From Conoideocrella luteorostrata (taxonomy: Eukaryota > Ascomycota > Sordariomycetes > Hypocreales > Clavicipitaceae): a stretch of DNA of 64,000 nucleotides. A program made the translations under genes and the position numbers. Where the stretch lies: positions 26,289 through 90,288 of the forward strand of contig JASWJB010000177.1 in assembly GCA_032433595.1 (NCBI GenBank), in the 5' to 3' direction. Under the pieces are notes generated by a model, which was not told the DNA's origin, did not search any database, and saw only the letters and a list, made by a program, of their open reading frames with translations. Each line of letters begins with the position of its first letter. The first letter of the stretch is position 1. Positions 1-11,506 of the stretch are shown here, in pieces.

Positions 1-12
1 AACACCACGACC

Positions 13-855
13 ATGGCCGAGCAAGAGGCTCACTCGCTCGCTTCAACATTCCCCAACCCCCCTCCCTTCTGGAAAGACTTCACGCCCGACCGAGTCACGC
101 GCATCGCAGAATTGCGCAGCTCCTTTGCCGGCGCCGCAGCCGACGACGACCATGCGTCCGCGCCGGCCGTCCAAATCCCCGGCCTGCCAGAAGAACTGGC
201 CAATTTGCAGCCCCCCTCAGAGCCAGCAGATGGAAGGTGGCGCATCTTTGGCGATCAGTACATGGTATTGTGTTTCCCCCCATTGCACGTCTCAAATCAA
301 GCATACACACGCCAGTGCTAACGGTCCAACTTTTTTTTTTTTTCGCTTTGGCTACAGCTCGACGATAAACTCCCCAGCCTCGAAGACCAAGGCATGACCA
401 ACCTGCCGAACACGAACCTCTCCAACTCCAAAGACGCCAAGCACTACGACCGGGCGTTCGAGCTCAAGAAGCTCGCCAAATCGCTGCTTCTGAACTTCCT
501 CGAGCTGGCGGGCACGTTGTCCCGGAACCCGGCCGACGCAGAGGAGAAGATCCAAGACCTGCGCACGCTGTTTATAAACATCCACCATATCCTCAACGAG
601 TACAGGCCGCATCAGGCGCGGGAGTCGGCTATCGCCATGATGCAGAATCATCTGGACAAGACGAGGAGCGAGACCGTGGCCATACGCACGCAGGTGGACA
701 AGGCGAAGAGGATGCTGGAAGGTCTGGGTAGCTTGGGTATGGGGGCGCAGGATGGAGGGCTGGGGAAGGGGGCTGGGCGAATGGATGAGGCGGGTAGGAG
801 TGCTTTCGGTAGGGAGACGGAGGTATGGATTGCGGCGGATGCTGAGTTTGCGTGA
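13..855 (+). CDS. MED7: Mediator of RNA polymerase II transcription subunit 7
   Basis: This is the Mediator middle-module subunit Med7, a nuclear coactivator component that pairs with Med21 and Med31. The protein of 249 aa is read from two exons, 13-264 and 358-855. The intron 265-357 is phase 0 and ends in a pyrimidine-rich tract and CAG. The N-terminus has the family pattern of a proline-rich FPNPPPFWKDFT segment, then IFGDQYM joined across the intron to LDDKLPSLEDQGM. The rest is the helical region around HILNEYRPHQARESAIAMM, which is the typical Med7 coiled-coil core. Length fits the family (about 220-260 aa). The C-terminal tail is glycine-rich and probably disordered. The start at 13 is the only ATG ahead of the conserved block; upstream sequence is outside the window. 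It is convergent with BYE1. Confidence 0.93.
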
Positions 856-2355
856 TCTCGGGGGTTATTTTCGCGATCTTCTGTTTCCGTTTCTTACGGT
901 GTTGGTCCAGCCTCCGGCCCGGCGCTGGTTTATATGAGTGAGCATCAATAAGCATGAGCGTGGAGTTTGGGCGGTTTGACACGCTACGGCGTTTTTTTGG
1001 TTTTATTTTTATTTTAATCTATAGGAACATAGACGAGATCTCGGGGGCTTTGTTCATGATAGGATACCCCCCCGCTGATAATTGGAAGTAATCTTCATTT
1101 TGTACCTACACGTCAAAAACAAAACCATCCATCTCGACACTGAAACAACATGCTACATTGACTCAAGTCCATACTACAAACTATCATGGGGCAATATACA
1201 CAGACCCTAGCCCCCTCCCCCAGCAAATGGACCTCAATCCAACAAACAAATAAACACCATGTTCCGACGGGGAAGGCAGGGAGGGGCTCCCGCGACACCG
1301 CACCCTCCCTAGCCACCCCGGGAACGATACTTCCTACCACCCAGCCCAGGAGCCCTCAATCACAGAATAACACACGGAATCGGGATGCAGCAGCACTCTG
1401 CATCGCCACACTGAATACACGGAGTATTACCATCGGGCTTGAGTATGCTTTCAGCCGTGGATGTGGCTGCGCCGCCGGGACCGTTGTGGTTGACAACGGC
1501 GCTGTTGTGGTTGACACCCATGACGTAGTCTGGGCTGTTGTTTGATGGCTCTGTCGAGTTTCTCTTTTTTTGTGTAAAAGCCCGGATTGACTGCCAGTTG
1601 TGGTGGTTGGTGAGTGTGACTCTTTTTTTTTTGTAACCCAAAAAAAAAAAAAAAAAATAGGAAAAAAGAGTGTAGCTTTGAGAATTTATGCAGGATAGGA
1701 TCGTGGATTTGGCAGCTTATGTGTAGGTGTAGTTGGTACGAGTTAGTTGTTGTTCGTCTTGTCTACGGAGTAATCAAGAATGAACTATTTAATTGGTACG
1801 TATTCCTGGCGAATGACGTTGCTGTTGACGTTGGCGGATGGCTCAGCCAGGGCCAGCAGCCCATATCGAGGTGTTTCATTGGTCGCACAGTACAAACCGC
1901 ATGAACATTTGAGAATGCACTTGATCGCCAATCCAATCATGAGTCAAGGATGGCATTAGTAGCACAGCACACAACACGACGCATGGACCTGCTGTGACGT
2001 TCTCAGAGATATAAATTTGAGTATTTAACGTGCATGGTGAACAGAAACAAAAATTTCGAATTCCTACTTAGTTGTTCCTCAATTTCCAGACCATTCAAGC
2101 CTGTGCTCCAAACTCCTCAGCATTCAATCCAGTCCGGTCCAGTCCGGTCCCTTCCAGTCCAATCCTATATACCAGAGCAGTATACTTCAACAAGTAAGAA
2201 ACCTAGCAAGTAGCCGCCCATGGTTCGTACATTAAATTGTACAGTGTGAATGCGAATTAATTCACCATTTAAGCCAATGTCTTCCTTCCATCTCACCTCC
2301 TTGAGCGAACAGCTCTATCCCGTAGTTGCAACATTCGCAGTAATTTGCCCTTGTC
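856..2355. other. Intergenic region between convergent MED7 and BYE1
   Basis: No gene is supported here. Open frames on both strands (for example around 1113-1641) have low-complexity, unrecognisable translations. The stretch holds poly-T and poly-A runs (A tract near 1639-1656), one copy of the dispersed TACGGAGTA motif at 1764-1772, and a near-tandem CCAGTCCGGT repeat around 2130-2155. It probably contains the 3' UTRs of both neighbours. Confidence 0.6.
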
Positions 2356-5162
2356 CTAGGTTGGCTTTCCTGCCGCAGCATTGCTCTGTGCTCTTTTCTC
2401 AGCACTTTGGTTCTCCAATATCTGCCCCAGATACTGCAAGTCATCCCGTGCGCGCTCATCTTTCTCGTAGATAGACCGAATGACTTCCCATTCACGTCGC
2501 GACATCTGATGGGCCTGCGGCAGGATGAACTGCACCGTGGGGACGCTGATGAGGCTTCCCAGTATTTCCTGTGCGGCTATCTGCCCGGCCTGCTGGGCCT
2601 GAAACTTTTGCGCTTCAGACATTTGGCCAGAGGGCAATGGCACCGGCGTCGCCTGGTTAGGCGGCACTACACCAGTCTGCGTTGCTGATGATGATGGTGG
2701 TGGTGGCGGTGGAGGTCGCTGCATATGTGGCGGCTGAGGAATGGGAGCTGGCGTAGTAGAGTGGCCTGTTCCGCCGAAATGAGGATGCCCTGCGACCTGC
2801 CCCTGTGGTGTTGACGGTGAGAATGCCGGCCCAGAAGACCCCGAATTGTTCCTTTGACCGCCGGGTCCTGGCGTCGGCGAAGCAGTAATGCTCTGTGGCT
2901 GCGAAGTTGGCGTCGGCGACTGCTCATGCTTGGCTTGCTTGAGCTGGTCTGGCTCATTACGATACACAAACACAGCCAGAAGCATGGGCTCGGTTCTCGT
3001 CTTTGGAATAAAGTTATCTACCAGGTTCAGCATGAACTCCGGGTGTCCATCGTCTCCAGCCGGCACAGGCACAAGGTACGTGTCTCTGACATTTCCTGCC
3101 ACTTTGTTGCCAACAACACCATATCGGTTCTTGCTAATGAAGTATTCGACCAGAGCCTTAAACTCCTGCTGAGAATCGATATTGGTAGGGGTGATACTGA
3201 TAACGACAATGTCCGTGAGATTGCTATATCGTAAACTGCACAAATATTCGATAGCACTCTGCTGTGGAATTCGTCCTGCAACGGTCATCCGCTTCGGAAC
3301 GAGTTTGGACCATGGCCCAAATGAGGCAAAGTTAGCGCCTCCAACATGCTTTGCTGTAGCCTGAAAATCAGCGATGGAGCTCATGGCAAGAGACCCCTTC
3401 CACACAACGTCAGGATCTTGCGCTTCCTCTGTTGGTGAATAGGGAGGAGATTCTGTTTCATCTTGCAACATTCGATCCACGTCAGGATCGAAACCAGGGC
3501 CGCTTGTATTTAGTACTGGCGCCGACGGCCGACGGTTGTGCGATACCGTTGGCGACTTGACTGTTGAGAAGACCTTGTTGATGTCAAAGTTGGACTGGCT
3601 CGGTGACTGCTGCGGCGCTTCAGATTGTGATGGTGACCTTGCTTTCGGATCGCCTTGATCTCCTCCCCCTGTTGATTCGCGTTTAACAAGTGGTGGATGC
3701 TGGTTACTACCAGGACCACCTTTACGCGGCCCGCCCGCGGTAGGGATTGGCGCATCGTTCACGGTGTTGTTTTCATCTTCCACAACCTCTTCGCCTTTGT
3801 GTGTCTTTCGAACACGTGGACCAGCTTCTTGCGTATAAAGGATGGATTGCTTCTCCGCCTTTGCTCTCATTTCAGCCGTTTGTTTTTGCATCTCGGCTGA
3901 AGCAAGTTGTTCAGAAGTCATAACCGCCAGGGTCGGTGGAGTATGAACGCCATGCAAAATTCCTTGCATCACTTCCGGATTGTTTTTCAGGTTGAAGGTC
4001 AGAGACTTTATCTGCTGATTATATTCCTTGTGACCCTTGGACGTCGGGTGTGTGTCGTAGACGGCGCGTTCAATCTGTAACGCGTAGTCCTCTGACATGC
4101 CATCTTCTGAGCTGCCTTCCGGAACTCTAATTTCGCCTTGCTTCAGGATGGCGGCGAGGACATGGGCGATAGACTTTTTCAATGCTTTAGCGGGACCGGC
4201 CCGAGACGCCGTCAAGCCTGATATCGATGCTGCCAGGTCGTCAGGTTTTGTGTATTTCGCTGTACCGGGAACTGCTGTACTGGGAACCGCTGTACTGGGA
4301 ACTGCTGTACTGGGAACTGCCGGTCTAGGAACTGCATCGCGCTCCGACACACGGCGCAACTTGGTAGACTGTTGTCGTTTCTTAGCTCATATCCTCGTCA
4401 TGTGTAAAAGGGAGGGGAGGGGGTTCGCAATGCGATCTTACCTTGCCATCCGCATCCTGAGGTTCTTCTTCTCTTGATTTGCGCTTGCCCTGCTTGGAAG
4501 TATTTTCCTTCTTCTCTTTCGCTTCAGGTGCTGGTGAAGCCTTGCCCTTGCTTTTAGCCCCATCCTTGTCAAGGTCTTCCTTGGGGTCACTTGTTCTCTT
4601 GCCTTTACCTTTCCGCCCACCTTTCTTCTTCTTCCTCTCGGCTTCTTCCTCCTCGTGGGCCCTTCGTCGCGCCTCCCATGGCTTCTCTCCCTTTGCAATG
4701 CCAGCCAGAAGTTCTTTGTGATCATCAGGCCGGCATTTCTCGCACCAGTAGTTATCAGGTATCTCATCTTCGAACGAGCTTACGCCGACACAAACATTGT
4801 GCTGCCAGGCGTAACAGGTTTCGCAAGAAATCCATGCCTCTCCCGAATCTTCATCTTGTTCTGTTGCGCCGCAGACGCATCGAATGACCTCCTCAGGGTC
4901 TTGAGACTGGTCCTTCTCTTGAGCTTTCTTCGCCTTCTTTGTTTGTCGTCGCTTCGGTGCCACAGTCGGCTCAAGCTCGTCGAATGTTTTCGTATGCTGG
5001 CCCTTGGTCGCTCTGACTGAGCGCCGCGGCTCTGCCTCTCCTGCACGCGGCATGTTAGCTTTCGTGTGCTTGCGATGTGTGCCGCGTGGTGCAAGTATTC
5101 GCTGCACCTTGGGTCCATGCTTTGGAGGTAGACGAGTGGAGATTGTTCAGCTTACCAGACAT
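2356..5162 (-). CDS. BYE1: BYE1-type transcription factor: PHD finger, TFIIS central domain and SPOC domain
   Basis: This is a nuclear RNA polymerase II-associated factor. In yeast Bye1 the PHD finger reads H3K4me3 and the TFIIS-like domain binds Pol II. Three exons are read: 5162-5156, 5040-4442 and 4380-2356, giving 876 aa. The first exon is only 7 nt (ATG TCT G). It is chosen because the GTAAGC donor, a CTAAC branch site and a GTGCAG acceptor join it in frame to the conserved PRRSVRATKGQHTK block; the alternative is an ATG at 5053. The PHD finger lies at about residues 55-107, with Cys pairs CVCG, CETC and CEKC. A Lys-rich linker follows, then the TFIIS central domain at about 255-370 and the SPOC domain at about 525-680 (VVWKGSLAMSS to LAVFVYRNEP). 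The tail is Pro/Gln-rich. A 15-bp tandem repeat encodes AVPST units between the PHD and TFIIS domains. Confidence 0.9.
4261..4335. repeat. 15-bp coding minisatellite inside BYE1
   Basis: Four head-to-tail copies of a 15-bp unit (TGTACTGGGAACTGC and close variants) occupy 4261-4320, with a fifth diverged copy at 4321-4335. On the minus strand they encode repeated AVPST/AVPGT pentapeptides in the linker between the PHD and TFIIS-like domains. The unit length keeps the reading frame, so copy-number change would only alter linker length. Confidence 0.9.
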
Positions 5163-6274
5163 CGTGGCTTATGGTGGCAGACGGTGGTCTTGCCTTTATC
5201 GCGGTTGGAGGCGATGCGCGTGAAAGGTATCTTGTGTGTTCCGCTTGTTGCCTGGATGTGCCTTTTGGTGGTCTACTGATGCAGGCGACGGACTATTCAA
5301 GGCTGCCCAGCCTCAAACCGGCATTTGATATTTACGAAGTAGACAAGACTAGAGAGTCACGACTATAACAATGCCAAAATCCCCCTGCAGAACGGAATGC
5401 TATCACAACCAGTTCCCTCTTCACTCCGTGCGCAGCTCTCCAGATGGATTAACCTCTTTGCGAGACTTTATTCCAGACCTTATGCGGCGCTCCACAGTCG
5501 AGCAGCTGAGTTGTTGTGGGTGCCGAGCAGCTCTTGGACGATAAATGGGATAGAAAAATAAGGAAAATGTGAAGAGCGGATGACTCTGGGGTGTACTCTG
5601 GGCAGGGGCGAAATGAAGGGTCTTGCCGACCCAGGAATAAAGATTTGCGCAAACAAGTCCAGGTAGTGAGTCAAGTGAGATCGAAGAGCCCAATATACAA
5701 ATTAGTGTTGCACTGGTATGCGCGCGGTGACTGAGATGCTGTATCGGGCAACAAGGTGATGGGGCAGATGATGGGGGAGGGAAGATTCTTGAACATTTCT
5801 GCCGAAAGGTGACGAAGACGAGAAAGATGCGAGAGCTAGTAGGCTTTGTGTGGCGCGCGCAATTTGTTTAACAATTTCGTGTGGCACGCGGGGGTACGTG
5901 CTGCTGTTCTGGGATTGGGCGACCGCCACCCGAGTACGAAAAAGCTGATGAGTCAGCCATGTGGGTCTTCGATGCCAAACGTAGAAAGTGGCGGCCTGAG
6001 GTATCCATCAAGAATAAACTAGCAAGGCTGGAGCTCAGTACGCGGCTAGCTGTGCCTGGAGCTTCCGCGCCAGTGAGTGACGCCTGTGGTTGTGGTACCG
6101 TTACGGAGTACAGCAACTCAACTCGCAAACCGACCAAGGCTCCACGATATTCATCAACCCTCTGTTGCTCTCCCCTCGCCCCATCCACACTCTCATATAA
6201 CCCAACACCTCGAGAGCAGATCATTCTTCGCCCCAGAGTCCGCTTGACCTGACGATAAGGTCCATTTTCCCGCT
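5163..6274. promoter_or_regulatory. Divergent promoter region BYE1 / PRE9
   Basis: About 1.1 kb separates the two divergent start codons. I see no convincing gene. One TACGGAGTA motif lies at 6102-6110, about 165 nt upstream of the proteasome gene. I looked for the yeast proteasome-associated control element GGTGGCAAA and saw no exact match. Confidence 0.5.
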
Positions 6275-7236
6275 ATGTCTCGCCGTTACGATTCCAGAGT
6301 ACGTTTGTCGGTACCTCGAATAGCCCATTCCGTCGAGGCTCAATATCTCTAACATAATGTGCCCATAGACAACCATCTTCTCCCCCGAGGGCCGTCTCTA
6401 TCAAGTAGAGTATGCCCTGGAGGCCATTTCACATGCTGGAACTGCCATTGGTATTCTTGCTAAAGATGGCATCGTCCTTGCCGCCGAGCGGAAAGTTACC
6501 TCCAAGTTGTTGGAACAAGACACATCAGCAGAGAAGCTCTATGTTTTGAATGAGTATGCCACCAAATTTCCTTAATTACGCATTCTTCAACTTTGCACGT
6601 CTAGTCTAACCCATTCCTCCTCCCCCCCAGCAACATGATTTGTGCCGTTGCAGGCATGACTGCGGACGCCAACATCCTCATCAACTATGCCCGGCAAGCT
6701 GCGCAGCGATACCTCCTCACCTATAACGAAGATATTCCATGCGAACAGCTCGTTCGTCGCCTCTGCGATCTGAAACAAGGATATACTCAGCACGGTGGTC
6801 TCCGACCGTTTGGTGTTTCATTCATCTACGCCGGTTGGGACCCTCGAAGACAATTCCAGCTGTACCTCAGCAACCCATCCGGCAACTACGGCGGCTGGAA
6901 GGCTACCAGCGCGGGAGCCAACAATGCCAGTGCCCAGAGCTTGCTGAAGCAAGACTACAAGGAGGATTGCACCCTTAAGGAGGCGTGTGCCATGGCGGTC
7001 AAGGTGTTGAGCAAGACAATGGATTCAACCAAGTTGAGCAGCGAGAAGAGTAAGTGAAGATTCTGCAGCATTCCAGTCAAATAGTATATACTAAGCCGCT
7101 TCCCGCAGTCGAATTTGCGACGGTAGGACAGACGGAAGAAGGCAAGATTTACCACCGATTGTGGAGCGCGGACGAGATCACGGCCTTGTTGAAAGAGCAC
7201 GATTTGGCCAAGAGCGAGGAGGCCGAGGAGAAATAA
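6275..7236 (+). CDS. PRE9: 20S proteasome alpha subunit (PSMA4 / Pre9 type)
   Basis: This is an alpha-ring subunit of the 20S proteasome, acting in cytosol and nucleus. It has four exons: 6275-6298, 6369-6553, 6631-7049 and 7109-7236, coding for 251 aa. The introns are short (59-77 nt) with GT donors and YAG acceptors, in phases 0, 2 and 1. The start MSRRYDSR followed by [20 protein letters not shown] is the proteasome alpha-type signature and matches the alpha-3/PSMA4 subfamily. That subfamily also shows RPFGVS and [11 protein letters not shown], both present. The C-terminus is charged (EEAEEK) as in family members. The gene is divergent from BYE1 and convergent with the phosphatase gene downstream. 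Confidence 0.95.
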
Positions 7237-7525
7237 GCTTTCAAAGATATAGATCAGTGAAATGAGAGGGTCGTTTTAGAAGTGGATCGCGTCGAGGCGC
7301 TCCTTGTAATATTAAGACAATTGGACTGAACGATCGCACCAACAAGTTTTGTGACAAGATGTATAATTGTACAACTACTCCATTCTGCTGCAGATCGAAA
7401 ATCGTCAAGAAAATATCATACATAGTGTGCCGTGGAGAGTGGACAGGCCCCATACCAGCAGCCACGGCACATATACTCTATTGCACAACTTCGGGGCACT
7501 CCAGTTTCCTGCTCAAGGAAGAGCT

Positions 7526-8635
7526 TCAAGGCTGCCGCGGGACCTCAAGCTCATAATCTTCCCCTGAACCAGCACCAGCCTCCTCTTCATCTCGCACCCT
7601 CTGCCAAGCCGCAGACTGCGAGTCAGTACCAGGCCGTGGATAAGGCTCATCACATCGAGGGCTCGATAATCGCGGCCAGTGCCTCCTATAACTCCAGTAC
7701 GCAACGCTCATGCCCAGCACTGATCCAACGCAAACATCATACACATCATGTCTATAATCCTCGCAGCGCGAAATCGCAATCAGCGTAGCCCCAATAAGTG
7801 GCGAAAAACAAATCAGGGCCCGCCCTAGGTCTCTTCCGCCAACGGCGTGATGAAAGACATGGAGCTGCCCGGCGAGGAACAAACTCAAAAACCCTAACCC
7901 TGCAAATGAAAAGGATGAGTGGCCTGACGGAAAAGACCGCCATCCATCCTGAAGCTTGAACGAATCTTTGGTCTCGCACACTTCAATGTTGACTAGAACG
8001 TTCTTCTTGGTACTTCCAGAGGGGTGGCATCGATCCAAGAGGTCTGGACGAGGTCGACCCACGGCATTTTTGACAATGTCGGTGAGAAACGAGGTGAGTA
8101 CAACAGATATAACAAAGGGGAGGTACGTCACTTCATGTTTGGCAATAGGCGATCTGGCGCCTAGGTTATATAGGACTAGGATGGCCAATGGAATGAAGAG
8201 GGCGTATATGAACATCCAGACTGGGGCATTGTTAGTTAGTAGCGACACTAATTATAGTAGAAATATGAGATCTCAAAACGTACACACCGATACACGCTCG
8301 TTTAGGGCATGCGGATATGATATGCGAAGATCATTGATGAAGAACATGCGGTGAAAAGGAGTTACGAATATAGCGAGCTAAGAGACCGTTAGTTGCGTGC
8401 CATTGAGACGAGCAAGTTGGAAGGCAATTCATACGGCAACCCATCCTCCTAGCAGAATCAGGAATCCAACATATTCTGGCGCATAAGTAGTCTGCTTGGC
8501 TGTCAGGAAGGTATCAGGCACAGGACAATAAAGTCATCGGCTTGGATAGGCTTCAAAAGACCGCTCGCTTACCTGCCAGGCCCGACTTAGAAATGACACG
8601 GGTCCATTAGACACGACGCCTCGGCGGGAGGCCAT
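7526..8635 (-). CDS. DPP1: PAP2-family lipid phosphate / diacylglycerol pyrophosphate phosphatase (DPP1-like)
   Basis: This is a multi-pass membrane enzyme that removes phosphate from diacylglycerol pyrophosphate, phosphatidate or related lipids. Four exons (8635-8573, 8491-8435, 8377-8284, 8220-7526) give 302 aa, with splice sites GTAAGC/CAG, GTATGA/TAG and GTACGT/CAG keeping frame. The three PAP2 phosphatase motifs are present: KNAVGRPRP (about 122-130), PSGHSS (169-174) and SRCEDYRHDVYD (222-233), including the catalytic His residues. Hydrophobic stretches (FWMFIYALFIPLAILVL and others) fit a six-helix membrane fold. The C-terminal tail is acidic and probably cytosolic. The exact lipid substrate cannot be told from sequence. 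Confidence 0.88.
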
Positions 8636-9280
8636 GTTGGACTGGAAGTCGACTCTCCTAAATACTATTGAGTCTCTGCTACTTGCTCATGAGTTCATCG
8701 TTCCGTGTTGGCTACGACTGGCGTCATGGAATTGCAGTTTTAGGGACACGACTTTTATCTTAGGGATGTTTTGTGAGGAACAAATATAGAGATGAGACGG
8801 TGTATGTGAGGCAAGGAGTTTCCTGAAACGAACAGCTCACGGGGGCAGGCGCCTCTCTCTGGCTGCACATAGAAAGCTTACTCCGTACTACTCCGTAAAT
8901 TCAATGACATGCACAAAGTACAGCATAGTTTTAGCACGGTTCAGTTGCTCTGGTTTAGGAAAAACATTAAATAATAAATAAATAATAAATTGTCACCCTA
9001 CTATGAGAAATTCTGTCGTTATACGCAGAAGTAGAATCGTATTAACCTAGAATTTCATTCTTTGATTCATTGTCATGACCAAAGTGTATTCCTGGTAGGT
9101 AGGGCAGTTACAGTGGAGTTACAGAGGCTGCTCCACTATGAGCATACCGTGGGTACTTACCTAGGTATGGTAAGTTCACCGTAGCCGGCTAAATCTCGAG
9201 ATTTGGATTGTTTGAATTGACTTCAATACATTCTCCTCCCTCCACGCCAACGCCAACTCATTTGCTGGCTAGCAGCAGCC
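8636..9280. promoter_or_regulatory. Divergent promoter region DPP1 / URN1-like
   Basis: This is about 645 bp of non-coding sequence. It has an AT-rich tract near 8965-8991 (ATAAATAATAAAT type) and two copies of TACTCCGTA, 10 bp apart, at 8879-8887 and 8889-8897. No gene is seen. Confidence 0.5.
8879..8897. repeat. Tandem pair of the dispersed TACTCCGTA motif
   Basis: Two exact copies of TACTCCGTA sit with a 10-bp period. This is one of the places in the window where the dispersed motif is locally doubled. Function unknown. Confidence 0.85.
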
Positions 9281-10999
9281 ATGCTTAAGTCAACGTATAA
9301 ACAGTCATCTGCAGCGGCTGCTGCTAATACTCCCTTGCTCCCGGGATGGACAGAGCACACTGCTCCAACCGGCCATAAATACTACTACCATGCAGAAACA
9401 AAAGAGTCTACCTACCAACGACCTGGTGCGCCGCCGCCGGTTCCCGAGCCAGCGCATGATGTCTCCTCGCCCTACACGAACCTCCCGTCTCTCGCCGACC
9501 CAAAAGTAGCAAATGCATATCTCGCGCAGCTCAACTCGCAGAACCAGTCGCATAATCGAGGTGTTCACGGCGGTCGAGGCCGTGGTCGAGGTGGATATGA
9601 GGGCAGACCGAAGCCACAGCCGATTGACAAGCCCAGGAGGGCAGAGAAGATTCCTGGTTGTGAACCATGGATGCTGGTATATACCAAGTACTCACGGCGG
9701 TTTGCCTACAACCCCGCAAAGAATGCGAGTTATTGGCGCATTCCGGAGAAACTCATGGAAGGGATTCTGGAACTGGACAAGGCGCGGATACGGGATAAAG
9801 CCTCTGGCGGCTCAGAGGATAAAAGAGAGGGAGACAGCCCTGCAAAAAAGGCAACTGTGGAGGAGGAGCAACAGCCCGATTACGACAGCGATGAGTACGA
9901 AGAGGTGGAGGTGGAGGTGACGGACGACGAAGGCAGTGACGCGCTGGACTCCGAACATCGCTCGAAACGACGGCGGACGGGAGATGCTCCCGAAGACGCT
10001 GAAGACAATGCCGAAGAAGAAGAAGAAGACGGCCCCATTGAATTCACCGAGGCCGATATTGCCGCTCAGCTCCAAGCCATGGGCGAGGAATACGGCCTCG
10101 AACCAGGCGACTACGACGACGGTAACATGGATGAGTGGCCTGAAGGCACAGAGGGTGTCGAGTTTTCCGAAGAAGACGCCAAGTTCCTGTTCAAAGACCT
10201 ACTGAAAGACTTCAACGTAAGCCCCTACAGCCCTTGGGATAAGCTGCTGGAGGAAGGTAAAGTCATGAACGATCCGCGATATACCGCACTCACCACCACG
10301 CGTGCCCGGAAAGAATGCTGGGACGAATGGACGCGCGAGCAGATCGCCGAGCTCAAAGAAATACGAGCCAAGCAGGAGAAGAAAGACCCGAAGATTGCAT
10401 ACATAGCTTTGTTGCAGGAAAAGGCCACGCCCAAGCTATACTGGCCGGAGTTTAAGAGGAAATATAAAAAGGAAGACCCCATGAAAGACATGAAGCTTTC
10501 GGATAAAGATCGCGAGAAAGCGTATCGCGAACACATAAATCGTCTCAAGTTACCGCAAGCAACGCTCATCTCAGACCTCACGGCATTGCTCAAGGCGCAG
10601 CCAACTCACTTACTTCATAACAAGTCATCGGCATCCAGTCTTCCTACGCAGATCCTCACCGACCTACGGTTTATATCATTGGATCCTAAGATCCGCGACC
10701 CCTTGATAGAGGCATATATTCAGACATTGCCTCCACCGCCGGAGACTCTTGCCGCTTCGGCAGGAGAGGACGAAGGGAGAAGAAAGGCTAAAGAGGCAAG
10801 GGAGAAGAGGGAGAAAGCATTGGAAGATAGAAACCGGGTCGTGGAGGAGCAGAAGAAACGGAGAGAAAGGGAGTTAGCGGCGAGCAAGGCGCGGCTAAGG
10901 GATGAGGAGAGACAACTGCAGGTTGCGATGAGGGTGGGCAAGAAGGGTTTGCAGAGTCAGTTGGCGGGGGGGTCTTCCAAGGATGGCGAGGAAACGTGA
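9281..10999 (+). CDS. URN1: WW and FF domain protein, pre-mRNA splicing-associated (URN1/Dre4-like)
   Basis: This is probably a nuclear splicing-associated protein, by resemblance to yeast Urn1 and S. pombe Dre4, which combine WW and FF domains. It is a single exon of 572 aa starting at the first ATG. An N-terminal WW domain lies at about 20-50 (LPGWTEHTAPTGHKYYYH...STYQRP, with the second Trp replaced by Tyr). A second WW-like segment is at about 128-160 (EPWMLVYTKYSRRFAYN...SYWRIP). An Arg/Gly stretch (GGRGRGRGG) separates them. Acidic runs follow at about 200-260, then FF-domain-like helices from about 300 (FKDLLKDFNVSPYSPWDKLLEE, DPRY). The C-terminus is a charged coiled coil. The family call is firm; orthology to URN1 specifically is less so. 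Confidence 0.8.
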   Translation: MLKSTYKQSSAAAAANTPLLPGWTEHTAPTGHKYYYHAETKESTYQRPGAPPPVPEPAHDVSSPYTNLPSLADPKVANAYLAQLNSQNQSHNRGVHGGRGRGRGGYEGRPKPQPIDKPRRAEKIPGCEPWMLVYTKYSRRFAYNPAKNASYWRIPEKLMEGILELDKARIRDKASGGSEDKREGDSPAKKATVEEEQQPDYDSDEYEEVEVEVTDDEGSDALDSEHRSKRRRTGDAPEDAEDNAEEEEEDGPIEFTEADIAAQLQAMGEEYGLEPGDYDDGNMDEWPEGTEGVEFSEEDAKFLFKDLLKDFNVSPYSPWDKLLEEGKVMNDPRYTALTTTRARKECWDEWTREQIAELKEIRAKQEKKDPKIAYIALLQEKATPKLYWPEFKRKYKKEDPMKDMKLSDKDREKAYREHINRLKLPQATLISDLTALLKAQPTHLLHNKSSASSLPTQILTDLRFISLDPKIRDPLIEAYIQTLPPPPETLAASAGEDEGRRKAKEAREKREKALEDRNRVVEEQKKRRERELAASKARLRDEERQLQVAMRVGKKGLQSQLAGGSSKDGEET

Positions 11000-11506
11000 T
11001 GCTAGACCTGAATTTATAATGGATTATGCCTTATTTCTTGCTGGAAGGCCGGAAAAGGGAAACAGATGGATATGTATCACTGGTGCTCACTTGAATTTGT
11101 CGGGAAATCTGCCCAAACATTATCACATGCCCTTAACGCTGAATAGCTCGTTTTGTCGCACTACTCTCATGATTCTCCTACATCACCTCCAACTCACGAT
11201 ACAGCACCTCTGCCCCTTCTTACGGTCAATATCAAACTCTAACTACATCCTCCGCAAGCTCCCTAGCAACACTCAGGCCATAAGCAAATGCGACGCTTAT
11301 GACTTTGAAGGCTAAGAAAGTGAAAGGCTCTTGCCTCGCATGGAATCTAGGGGCAAGTAACATTCAAATAAACCTGGTTAATTATGTTTCACCTTGGAAG
11401 CATTAAAGTTTAATCTTTATAGTACAAATTTACAACTGACGACATTAAGTTTCCCTTCAGATTTACCAAAAGTTGAACTCCCAAGAAATTTCAACGCAAT
11501 AAAAAG

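Noticed and set aside
1113..1641. Open frames on both strands downstream of MED7
   Set aside because: Overlapping frames in both directions with no motif; probably UTR sequence.
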